DNA of 10,830 nt, from assembly GCA_029983435.1 (NCBI GenBank), contig JASBZN010000028.1, forward strand, positions 1 through 10,830. The letters run 5' to 3'. The notes under the pieces are model-generated. The model was not told the DNA's origin and did no database searches. It saw only the letters and a list, made by a program, of their open reading frames with translations. Shown here piece by piece: positions 1 to 6,809 of the stretch (its first letter is position 1; each line of letters begins with the position of its first letter). The position numbers and the translations under genes were made by a program. The DNA comes from Urinicoccus sp. GTDB lineage: Bacteria > Bacillota > Clostridia > Tissierellales > Peptoniphilaceae.

Positions 1-8
1 CTCCTCCT
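1..8 (-). promoter_or_regulatory. Ribosome binding site at the window edge
   Basis: The minus strand reads AGGAGGAG at positions 8-1, a near-perfect Shine-Dalgarno sequence. It lies four bases past the last paired base (12) of the leader's closing stem. A start codon is expected within about ten bases outside the window. The gene itself cannot be seen. Confidence 0.55.
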
Positions 9-70
9 AAAGTATTTGCTTTGCGAGAAGGGGTCCCATACACCCAGCCGGGTGTGTCATTCTTTCCGAA

Positions 71-107
71 ATAAAAAAGGGATCCTTCGCAGAAGGTCTT
101 GCCCTCT
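71..107 (-). terminator. Terminator-like hairpin inside the leader
   Basis: On the minus strand AGAGGG (107-102) pairs with CCCUUU (81-76, one G-U pair), and an inner helix CCUUC/GAAGG (96-92 with 88-84) closes a UGC loop. An internal loop (CAAGA against AU) separates the two helices. A run of six U, then A and three more U, follows the stem. This is the shape of an intrinsic terminator. GAGAAG at 114-109 could instead pair with CUUCUC at 30-25, a possible competing structure. No termination has been shown; the call rests on the fold and the U-tract. Confidence 0.45.
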
Positions 108-191
108 ACTTCTCCACAATAATTCCCTTAAATGAGCTTAGCCCTTAAGCAACCTATTGTTTCTTCGCAATGTCATTTAACATACCCTAGT

Positions 192-220
192 AGTATAGCG
201 AATTCTCCAAAAGATTGCAA
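192..220 (-). promoter_or_regulatory. Sigma-A type promoter of the left-edge leader
   Basis: On the minus strand the -35 box is TTGCAA (220-215) and the -10 box is TATACT (197-192), with a spacer of exactly 17 bases. Transcription should start near 187-184. It lies about 90 bases beyond the pyk stop codon, so the next gene has its own promoter and need not depend on readthrough from the glycolytic genes. Confidence 0.7.
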
Positions 221-311
221 GGGCTAATTTTAAAAACCTAAAAATTTTTTTATTTTTGAACTGTGTTTTTATTTAATTCAAGGTAAATTTCATTTTCCTT
301 CATTATATATA

Positions 312-2060
312 CTACAAATTGACTTCTCCATCAAAAATTTGTCCTGTGGCAGAGTCTAAAGTAATCACTTGGCCATTTTCGATTTTTTTATTCAAGTCTT
401 TTAACGAAACAATGGTGGGAATTTGTAGGTCTAGCCCCAAAATAGCCGAAGAACTCGTCAAGCCGCTTTCTTCTGACAAGAGGCCTCCCGCCCGTTTAAG
501 GTAGGGCATTAAGTCTGCAAATCCATGGCTTAGGGCTAAAATATCTCCATCTTGAAAGTCGTCTTTTAAAGCAGACCTATCTTCTGCAAAAATAACTTTT
601 CCGGAAACTTTTCCTTTGCCAATTCCTACTCCCTTGGCTAAAGTTTGGGCTACGGACTGTACTTGAATCATGTTGGTTGTTCCACTGACACCCACAGGAA
701 GTCCTGCCGTAATCACCACTAGGTCTCCATTCTTTATAAAGCTTTCTTCCAAGGCTCTTTTTACCGCTACAGAAATGACTTCATCTGTAGAGGGGCTGTA
801 GGGAGCCATTAGGGCAAAGACGCCAAAGTCTAGGGCGCATTGCCTTTGGACTTTCAGGCTTGTCGTTACTGCGATAATGGGGACATTGGGATGAAATTTG
901 GAAATAGCTCGACTGGTGTAGCCACTGGAGGTGGCTGTAATAATGGCCTTGGCTCTTAAGTCTCTGGCAATAATACAGGTGGATTGACCAATAGCATCTG
1001 TTGTATTGTAACGATTTTTTTGGATACCATCAAGACGTTTGTCATAATCCATGTATTCCTCGGTCCTTTGAGCGATTCGGTTCATGGTTTGAACTGCTTC
1101 GATAGGATATCTACCAGAGGCGGTTTCCCCTGACAACATAATGGCTGAAGTCCCATCTAAAATAGCATTGGCCACATCTGTTACCTCTGCCCGGGTGGGA
1201 CGTGGGTTCCGCATCATGGAATCCAACATTTGGGTGGCGGTAATGACTGGTTTACTTTCTTCAATGCACTTATTAATAATGGTTTTTTGAACCAGGGGAA
1301 TTTCTTCTGGCTCAATTTCCACACCTAGGTCTCCCCGGGCAATCATAATTCCGTCGGAGGCCTTGATAATGGCGTCCATATTGTCCACGCCTTCTTTGGA
1401 TTCAATTTTTGAGATAATCCGGATTTCTTCTCCGCCGTGGTCTTCTAAAACTTGGCGAATGGCATAGACATCTTCCGCCTTTCGAATAAAGGAGGGGGCA
1501 ATAAAGTCGACCCCTTCTTGGATACCAAAGCAAATATCTTCCTTGTCTTTTTCTGTTAGGGATTCTAGCTTGAGTTTAACGCCCGGAACATTAACGCCCT
1601 TATGGTCTTTTAAAATTCCTTCATTTAATACTCGGGTTTCAATGCGCTTGTCTTCTTTAGCTACAACTTCTAAGTCGACTAAGCCATCATCAATTAAGAT
1701 GTGATTACCTACTTGGATATCCTGGCTTAGACCCTTGTAGCTTAAAGAAACCCCCTTTTGGTCTCCTAGCTTTTCTTCCATATAGAGGGTAAAGGAATCT
1801 CCTGGGGATACGGTGCATTGGCCCTCTTTAAAGTTTCCAAGGCGAATTTCAGGCCCCTTGGTGTCGAGTAAAATACCAATGGGCTGGTTTAGATCTTTTC
1901 TTATTTTTTTCACCTTGTCCATGGTTTCTTTATGTTGCTTGTGATCTCCATGGGAAAAATTAAAGCGACAAACATTGACCCCACTTTGCAAAAGTTCCGT
2001 TTATATTTCTGGGTCACTACAAGCAGGACCTAAGGTTGCTACAATTTTTGTTTTTTTCAT
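312..2060 (-). CDS. pyk: Pyruvate kinase, interrupted by in-frame TAA at codon 20 (possible pseudogene)
   Basis: Pyruvate kinase transfers phosphate from phosphoenolpyruvate to ADP in the last step of glycolysis. The natural start is ATG 2060, preceded by GAGGTGA at 2070-2064 and followed by the family N-terminus (MKKTKIVATLGPA). Codon 20 is TAA (2003-2001); after it the frame stays open to TAG at 314-312. Counting through the stop gives 582 residues, close to the 585 or so of Bacillus enzymes. R32, N34 and S36 (RFNFSHG), D66 to R73 (DTKGPEIR), the SKIE lysine, RGDLGVE and TQMLDSM are all present, so the catalytic barrel is otherwise complete. Residues from about 478 onward form the extra C-terminal domain related to PEP-utilising enzymes, but the usual TSHAA histidine is serine (TSSSA). 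A restart at TTG 1991 would give 559 residues lacking the first barrel strand. It lies 13 bases after pfkA. The family is certain; functionality is not. Confidence 0.9.
2001..2003 (-). other. pyk: Premature in-frame stop codon in pyk
   Basis: On the minus strand the codons read GAA ATA TAA ACG GAA. Alignment by eye to Bacillus pyruvate kinase puts the stop where a leucine normally stands (EMLTKL against EI-stop-TEL). The reading frame and residue count are preserved on both sides, so a single base change TTA to TAA explains it better than an insertion or deletion. TAA also ends other genes here (HPr, yvcK, rapZ), so the codon is an ordinary stop in this organism. Confidence 0.9.
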
Positions 2061-2073
2061 GTGTCACCTCTTA

Positions 2074-3033
2074 CTAAATAGATACCATTTGAATCTCTTG
2101 GTAAAGAGTTTTAGAAAATTTCTTTTCTATTTTCAGAGCTTCTCTTAAAGAAAGAATTTCCGCCCGGTTGTTTTTAAAGGCCATGGCATAGGCTCCATGG
2201 ATTTTTTCTAGGGCCAAAACCCCTTGGGCCGCCAGATTCGTAGCCATAATCCGATCTGAAATATTGGGGGTTCCCCCTCTTTGTACGTAACCTAAAATCG
2301 TCACCTTGGTTTCCACATCGGTCTCATTTTGGATTCTTTCTGCTAGACGGTAGGGGTCCCAAGTTCCTTCTGTCACCAAGATAATATGGTGGCGCTTGCC
2401 CCGCTCTTTCCCTTGAATTACTTTTTGGTTAATGGCATCCAAATTGGCTTTTTCTTCTGGAACGATAATACTTTCTGCTCCCCCACTAATCCCTGCATAA
2501 AGGGCTAGGTCTCCGCATCTCCGTCCCATCACTTCAATAACATGACCTCTCTCATGGGAGGAGGAAGTGTCCCGAATCCTACCAATGGCTTCTGTAATGG
2601 TTTCAACTGCTGTAAAAAAACCAATGGTGTAATCTGTATACCCCAGGTCATTATCAATGGTACAGGGGATTCCTAAGACGTCTAGGCCCTTTTCTGCCAG
2701 GCTCAACGCTCCGTGGAAACTTCCGTCTCCGCCTAAAACGACCAACTTTTCAATCTTGTGTTTTTGAATCGTTTTTAGGGCTTTTTCTCTTCCAGTTTCT
2801 TTTTCAAATTCAGGGCATCGACTAGTTCCTAAGATGGTTCCTCCCCGGTGGATAATATCCCCCACAGAAGAAAGGTCCATTCTCTTGATTTCGTCTTCTA
2901 CAAGGCCCTGGTAGCCTGAATAGATACCCAGGACTTCATGGCCACAATAAATGGCCGTTCTCACTACAGACCGAATGGCTGCATTCATCCCTGGCGAGTC
3001 GCCACCGCTTGTTAATATCCCAATCCGAGTCAT
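2074..3033 (-). CDS. pfkA: 6-phosphofructokinase (ATP-type), with unusual active-site residues
   Basis: This enzyme phosphorylates fructose 6-phosphate to fructose 1,6-bisphosphate in glycolysis, as a cytoplasmic tetramer. The 319 residues match bacterial PfkA length, and numbering runs in register with the E. coli enzyme. Seen are GGDSPG (10-15), R72, GGDGS (101-105; Gly104 points to ATP rather than pyrophosphate), TIDND with catalytic D127, R162, M169-G170-R171, E222 and QRGG with R252. Position 124 is Cys instead of the Gly of ATP enzymes or Lys of pyrophosphate enzymes; 243 is Lys instead of Arg, and 249 is Tyr instead of His, the last two being substrate-phosphate contacts in the E. coli enzyme. 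Effector-site R21, R25, R154 and H215 are kept, while position 54 is Leu, not Arg. ATG 3033 follows AGGAGG, which overlaps the dnaE stop region; the gap to dnaE is 8 bases. It sits just before pyk as usual. Confidence 0.93.
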   Translation of the reverse strand: MTRIGILTSGGDSPGMNAAIRSVVRTAIYCGHEVLGIYSGYQGLVEDEIKRMDLSSVGDIIHRGGTILGTSRCPEFEKETGREKALKTIQKHKIEKLVVLGGDGSFHGALSLAEKGLDVLGIPCTIDNDLGYTDYTIGFFTAVETITEAIGRIRDTSSSHERGHVIEVMGRRCGDLALYAGISGGAESIIVPEEKANLDAINQKVIQGKERGKRHHIILVTEGTWDPYRLAERIQNETDVETKVTILGYVQRGGTPNISDRIMATNLAAQGVLALEKIHGAYAMAFKNNRAEILSLREALKIEKKFSKTLYQEIQMVSI

Positions 3034-3041
3034 GCTTCCTC

Positions 3042-6000
3042 CTACTTTACAATAACATTTCCTTCTATTTTATAATATTTACCCAGGGCTTCCTTCAAAC
3101 TATCTAACTTTTCTAAGTCGATGTTATAGTCTGTACTTAAACCCAGAGCTTTTTTCTCTTGGCTTCCATAGACAACTAGGGAAGTTTTTCCAGGATAGGT
3201 CTTACAAATCTCTTGGACCTTATGAATGGTTTCTCCTTTTAGGTCAGGAAGTCTTAAATAGACTTTTTCCTTAGAAATCATAGGTAAAGGAGACAGGTCT
3301 TTAACTAGGAGCTTCACTTCTTCCTTTTCATCTGCTTGAAGTCTTCCTTGGGCCAAAACCACTTGGTCATCTTGGATAAATTTTTGATAGGCTTCATAGG
3401 TTGAGGGGAAAAAGACACATTCCATTGCCCCAGCCAAATCTTCTAGCTGGCCAAAGGCCATGAGCTGGTTTTTTTTGGTAATAAGGGTTTTAACTTGACT
3501 TAAAATCCCTCCCAAGCGAACACGTCGCCCATCAATCCTTTCATCCGACTGATTCATCTCTAAAAGTTCTGCTATGCTATGGCTAGTCAATTGATTCAGC
3601 GACTCCTTATAGGCATCCAAGGGATGGCCGGAAACATAAATTCCTAAAACTTCTTTCTCCATATTGAGAAGGTCCTTGATGGGAAATTCTCTAATCTTAG
3701 GCAGCTCTTCCTTGTCCTCTTGGTCTTGGAGGTCAAAAAGAGAGGTTTGCCCCTTAATATTTCTCTTGGCCTGATCATGGACTGCATTTAAAATACTTTC
3801 ATAAGAAGCCATATATTGGGCTCGATTGCCACCAAAACTCGTTAAGGCACCTCCCTGAATCAAACTTTCCAGAGCCTTACGGTTGATGCCTCCCGTTTCT
3901 TCTTCCTCAATTCGCTCTAAAAAATTCGTTAGACTCGTATAGGGCCCCTCTTTTCTGCCACTGACAATGGACTGGATCACATTGCTTCCAACGTTTTTAA
4001 CCCCCTTGAGGCCATAGCGGATTTTGCCCTGGCTCACGGTGAATTTTTCAAAACTTTCATTCACATCTGGCGGTAAAATTTCAATTCCCAAGCGATTACA
4101 CTCTTCTATATAAAGAGCCATTTGAGTCGGGTTGTTCATAAAAGAAGAAATTTGTGCCGCCATAAATTCCACAGGATAATAGTATTTTAAATAAGCTGTC
4201 CTGTAAGCCACGACAGCATAGGCAACGGAATGGGACTTGTTAAAGGCGTAGTTGGCAAAGTCAATCATAAGGTCATAGATTTTATTGGCACTTTTTTCAT
4301 CCACACCCCGGCGAATGGCTCCATCCACCAAGACTTTATCTCCTTCTTTTTGCCCATAGATGAAATTTTGCCTTTCCTCTTCCATCACTGCCATCTTTTT
4401 TTTACTCATGGCTCGGCGAACCAAGTCCGCCCGTCCTAGGGAATAGCCGCCTATTTTTTGCACTACTTCCATTACCTGTTCTTGGTAAACAATACAGCCA
4501 TAGGTGACATTTAAAATCGGTTCTAGTTTGGGATGGAGGTAGGAAATTTGACTGGAATCATGCTTAGACCGGCAAAATTTTGAAATTTGGTCCATGGGTC
4601 CTGGCCGGTAAAGGGAATTAGCTGCTACCAAGTCTTCAAATTGGTTGGGTTCCAGCTCTTTTAAAAATCGTCGCATTCCTGGACTTTCAAACTGAAAGAC
4701 TCCCAAGGTTTCCGCCTTGGCAAACATCCTCAGCACCTTAGGGTCATTGTAATTCAAATTGGAGAGGTCCAGGTCCACACCATGGTTTTTCTTAATGAGA
4801 TTTAAGGCATCTCGAATAACCGTTAGGGTCCTCAAACCTAAAAAGTCCATCTTTAAAAGACCCAGTTCTTCTAGCTCAATCATATTAAATTGAGTGGCAA
4901 TAATGTCCCCGTTTCGAGTTAGGGGAACCACATCATTTAGAGGTTCTTTAGATATAACCACTCCTGCTGCATGGGTAGAGGTGTGGCGGGGAAGACCTTC
5001 CACTAGTTGGGAAAGATGAATAAGTTCCTTCACTTTAGGGTCTTGGTCTATTTCCTTACGCAGATCTTCAGAAAGTTCCAAGGCCTTGTCAATAGTCATG
5101 TTCAGTTGGTTGGGAATGAGTTTCGCAATATAATCTACCCGACCATAGGGAAGATCCATCACTCGTCCCACGTCTCGGATGGCTCCCCGAGCTCCCATGG
5201 TTCCAAAGGTCACAATTTGGGCCACATGGTCCTTGCCGTACTTTTCTGTTACATAGTCAATAACTTCTTCTCGCCGCTCATAGCAAAAATCCACATCGAT
5301 ATCGGGCATACTCACCCGTTCAGGATTTAAAAACCGTTCAAAGAGAAGATCGAATTTTAACGGATCCACATCAATAATCTTTAGGGCATAGGAAACAATG
5401 GACCCTGCTGCCGACCCCCGACCTGGTCCTACCATAATCCCATTTTCTTTGGCAAAGCGAATAAAGTCCCAAACAATGAGAAAATAATCGGTATAGCCCA
5501 TGGAGTTAATGGTATCTAGTTCATATTCCACCCGGTCCAAAATCTCTTTACTTAAATCCGAATACCTTTCTTTTAAACCTTGAAAGGTCAATTCTCGTAA
5601 GTATTCCACATTGGTCTTTCCCTCTGGAATTGTGAACTTAGGCAGGTGTAGCTCATGAAAAGTTAGCGTCACTTGACAACGCTCAGCGATTTTTGCTGTA
5701 TTTTCTAAAGCTTGTAAATCTTCTGGAAATAAGTCTGCCATTTCTTCAGGACTCTTTAAGTAAAATTCATCACTGGGAAACTTCATCCGGTTTTCATCAG
5801 CCAAGACGGTCCCCGTTTGAATACACAAAAGTGCATCATGGGCCTTAGCATCCTCCTTGTAAAGATAGTGACTGTCGTTGGTAGCCACAAGGCCTAAGCC
5901 TGTTTCTTCTGCCATTTTTCTTAGGTATTGATTGACCTTTTTTTGCTCTTTGATGCCATGGTCTTGGAGTTCTAAAAAGAAAGAATCTTTCCCAAAAATA

Positions 6001-6488
6001 GAAGCATAAGCTTCTGCAGTTTCTTTGGCCTTTTGGTATTGATCCAGAAGAAGATATTGTTGTACTTCCCCGCCTAGGCAGGCACTGGTAGCAATAATTC
6101 CCTGGCTATATTTTTTTAAAAGCTCTTTATCAATTCTAGGTTTATAGTAAAAACCATCCACAAAGCCATAAGAAACCAACTTCATAAGATTTTTATAGCC
6201 TGTTTGATTTTCTGCCAATAAAATTAAATGGTATCTTTTTTGTTTTGGATCTCTCTCTAAGCGAGAACCATTCACCACGTACACTTCACAGCCTAAAACG
6301 GGCTTAATTCCCTCTTCCATACAGGCCTTATAAAAAGCCACAGCTCCATACATGTTCCCATGGTCTGTTAGGGCTAGGGCATCCATCCCTAAGTCTTTGG
6401 CTCTTTTTGCCAGCTGGGAAATGCGGGCAGACCCGTCTAAAAGACTGTATTCACTATGGACATGGAGGTGAACAAATGGTGTCTTCAT
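3042..6488 (-). CDS. dnaE: DNA polymerase III alpha subunit, DnaE type
   Basis: This is a family C DNA polymerase. In Firmicutes, DnaE works at the fork beside PolC and extends primers. The protein has 1148 residues, normal for the family. An N-terminal PHP domain (about 5-280) has HLHVHSEYS, TDHG (41-44), GCE (66-68), SACLGG and NDSH, so its metal-binding residues look intact. The palm has GPGRGSAAGS (354-363), catalytic D396 and D398 (PDIDVDF) and D548 (KMDFLGLRTL). A helix-hairpin-helix stretch lies near 826-834, the sliding-clamp motif QTSLFDL at 914-920, and an OB-fold at about 985-1065. No DEDD exonuclease domain is inserted, which separates it from PolC. ATG 6488 follows a moderate site GAAGGG (6501-6496) directly behind a terminator-like hairpin, so expression is probably lower than that of HPr upstream. 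pfkA starts 8 bases after its TAG stop. Confidence 0.97.
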   Translation of the reverse strand: MKTPFVHLHVHSEYSLLDGSARISQLAKRAKDLGMDALALTDHGNMYGAVAFYKACMEEGIKPVLGCEVYVVNGSRLERDPKQKRYHLILLAENQTGYKNLMKLVSYGFVDGFYYKPRIDKELLKKYSQGIIATSACLGGEVQQYLLLDQYQKAKETAEAYASIFGKDSFFLELQDHGIKEQKKVNQYLRKMAEETGLGLVATNDSHYLYKEDAKAHDALLCIQTGTVLADENRMKFPSDEFYLKSPEEMADLFPEDLQALENTAKIAERCQVTLTFHELHLPKFTIPEGKTNVEYLRELTFQGLKERYSDLSKEILDRVEYELDTINSMGYTDYFLIVWDFIRFAKENGIMVGPGRGSAAGSIVSYALKIIDVDPLKFDLLFERFLNPERVSMPDIDVDFCYERREEVIDYVTEKYGKDHVAQIVTFGTMGARGAIRDVGRVMDLPYGRVDYIAKLIPNQLNMTIDKALELSEDLRKEIDQDPKVKELIHLSQLVEGLPRHTSTHAAGVVISKEPLNDVVPLTRNGDIIATQFNMIELEELGLLKMDFLGLRTLTVIRDALNLIKKNHGVDLDLSNLNYNDPKVLRMFAKAETLGVFQFESPGMRRFLKELEPNQFEDLVAANSLYRPGPMDQISKFCRSKHDSSQISYLHPKLEPILNVTYGCIVYQEQVMEVVQKIGGYSLGRADLVRRAMSKKKMAVMEEERQNFIYGQKEGDKVLVDGAIRRGVDEKSANKIYDLMIDFANYAFNKSHSVAYAVVAYRTAYLKYYYPVEFMAAQISSFMNNPTQMALYIEECNRLGIEILPPDVNESFEKFTVSQGKIRYGLKGVKNVGSNVIQSIVSGRKEGPYTSLTNFLERIEEEETGGINRKALESLIQGGALTSFGGNRAQYMASYESILNAVHDQAKRNIKGQTSLFDLQDQEDKEELPKIREFPIKDLLNMEKEVLGIYVSGHPLDAYKESLNQLTSHSIAELLEMNQSDERIDGRRVRLGGILSQVKTLITKKNQLMAFGQLEDLAGAMECVFFPSTYEAYQKFIQDDQVVLAQGRLQADEKEEVKLLVKDLSPLPMISKEKVYLRLPDLKGETIHKVQEICKTYPGKTSLVVYGSQEKKALGLSTDYNIDLEKLDSLKEALGKYYKIEGNVIVK

Positions 6489-6501
6489 CTTTAATCCCTT
6501 C

Positions 6502-6539
6502 TAAAATAAAAGAGTTTTAACAGTCTCCCATTAAAACTC
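6502..6539 (-). terminator. Intrinsic terminator or attenuator between HPr and dnaE
   Basis: On the minus strand GAGTTTTAA (6539-6531) pairs perfectly with TTAAAACTC (6520-6512) around a ten-base loop, followed by TTTTATTTT (6511-6503). It begins six bases after the HPr stop codon and ends at the dnaE ribosome binding site. The stem is AU-rich, so termination is probably partial. That would let HPr be made in excess over dnaE, pfkA and pyk within one operon. The structure is clear; its strength is inferred. Confidence 0.75.
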
Positions 6540-6545
6540 CCCTCA

Positions 6546-6809
6546 TTACATATCAAAATTATCTTCCACTAACTTTGCTAAGCTTTCTACTGCTTCCTGC
6601 TCATCGGGCCCATCTGCCTGAATGGTTATTTTTTCACCACTATATGCTCCCAATGACATGATTCCTATAATACTCTTGCCGTTCACAGTATCATCGTGAG
6701 CCTTTAAGTTTATGTCTGAAGAAAATCCATTGGCACATCGCACAAAAATTGCTGCTGCCCTTGCGTGAAGACCTTCTTTGTTTTGTAATGTCATTTCTTT
6801 TTCTTTCAC
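6546..6809 (-). CDS. ptsH: Phosphocarrier protein HPr
   Basis: HPr carries phosphate from enzyme I to the sugar-specific enzymes II of the phosphotransferase system. In Firmicutes, HPr kinase also phosphorylates it on Ser46 to signal carbon status through CcpA. The protein has 87 residues. With the GTG start at 6809, His15 (GLHAR) and Ser46 (NGKSIIGIMSLGA) fall at exactly the canonical positions, which supports that start over ATG 6794. Arg17 is kept, but the residue after it is Ala rather than the nearly invariant Pro18. His15 rules out the Crh paralogue, which has Gln there, although the place after whiA matches that of crh in Bacillus. The start overlaps the whiA stop by four bases (GTGA), suggesting translational coupling. 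A terminator-like hairpin follows six bases after the stop. Confidence 0.93.
   Translation of the reverse strand: MKEKEMTLQNKEGLHARAAAIFVRCANGFSSDINLKAHDDTVNGKSIIGIMSLGAYSGEKITIQADGPDEQEAVESLAKLVEDNFDM

Larger units (their letters stand above)
1..185 (-). ncRNA. Structured 5' leader RNA (riboswitch-like, class not recognised)
   Basis: No gene is visible here. Read on the minus strand from the promoter at 220-192, the RNA would begin near 185. It can fold a long-range closing stem: 170-161 pairs with 29-21 (nine pairs, one bulged A), flanked by GUAU 185-182 with AUAC 15-12. Inside are ACAAUA 160-155 with UAUUGU 121-116, a small hairpin GCUUA/UAAGC (150-146 with 140-136, loop AGGGC), a terminator-like hairpin at 107-71, and a hairpin ACACCC/GGGUGU near 57-42. 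It ends in a strong ribosome binding site at the window edge, so it should precede a gene just beyond base 1. I looked for the hallmark sequences of T-box, SAM, TPP, FMN, cobalamin, glycine, cyclic-di-GMP-I and 6S RNAs as I remember them and found no convincing match. Structure and position are seen; regulation is inferred. Confidence 0.5.

Noticed and set aside
138..176. Short leader peptide (ATG at 176, 12 codons) in the left-edge RNA, as in an amino-acid attenuator
   Set aside because: There is no properly spaced ribosome binding site and no clear run of one amino acid; such short frames arise by chance.
1..185. Left-edge RNA as 6S RNA, SRP RNA or RNase P RNA
   Set aside because: Hallmark sequences of SRP and RNase P RNAs are absent. 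A terminator-like hairpin in the middle and a ribosome binding site at the end fit a leader better than 6S RNA, though 6S is not fully excluded.
280..300. Hairpin after pyk (AAGG-A-AAAU / AUUU-A-CCUU) as an operon terminator
   Set aside because: It is weak, has an A-A mismatch and no U-tract after it. The region 221-311 is AT-rich with no convincing terminator.
319..504. Plus-strand open frame opposite pyk
   Set aside because: It is the antisense shadow of the conserved pyk C-terminus and has no ribosome binding site or recognisable protein.
5007..5330. Plus-strand open frame of 107 codons opposite dnaE
   Set aside because: Antisense to the conserved DnaE palm domain; the composition follows the opposite strand, with no domain or start signal. 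The same holds for 4230-4439, 6876-7088 and 10343-10537.
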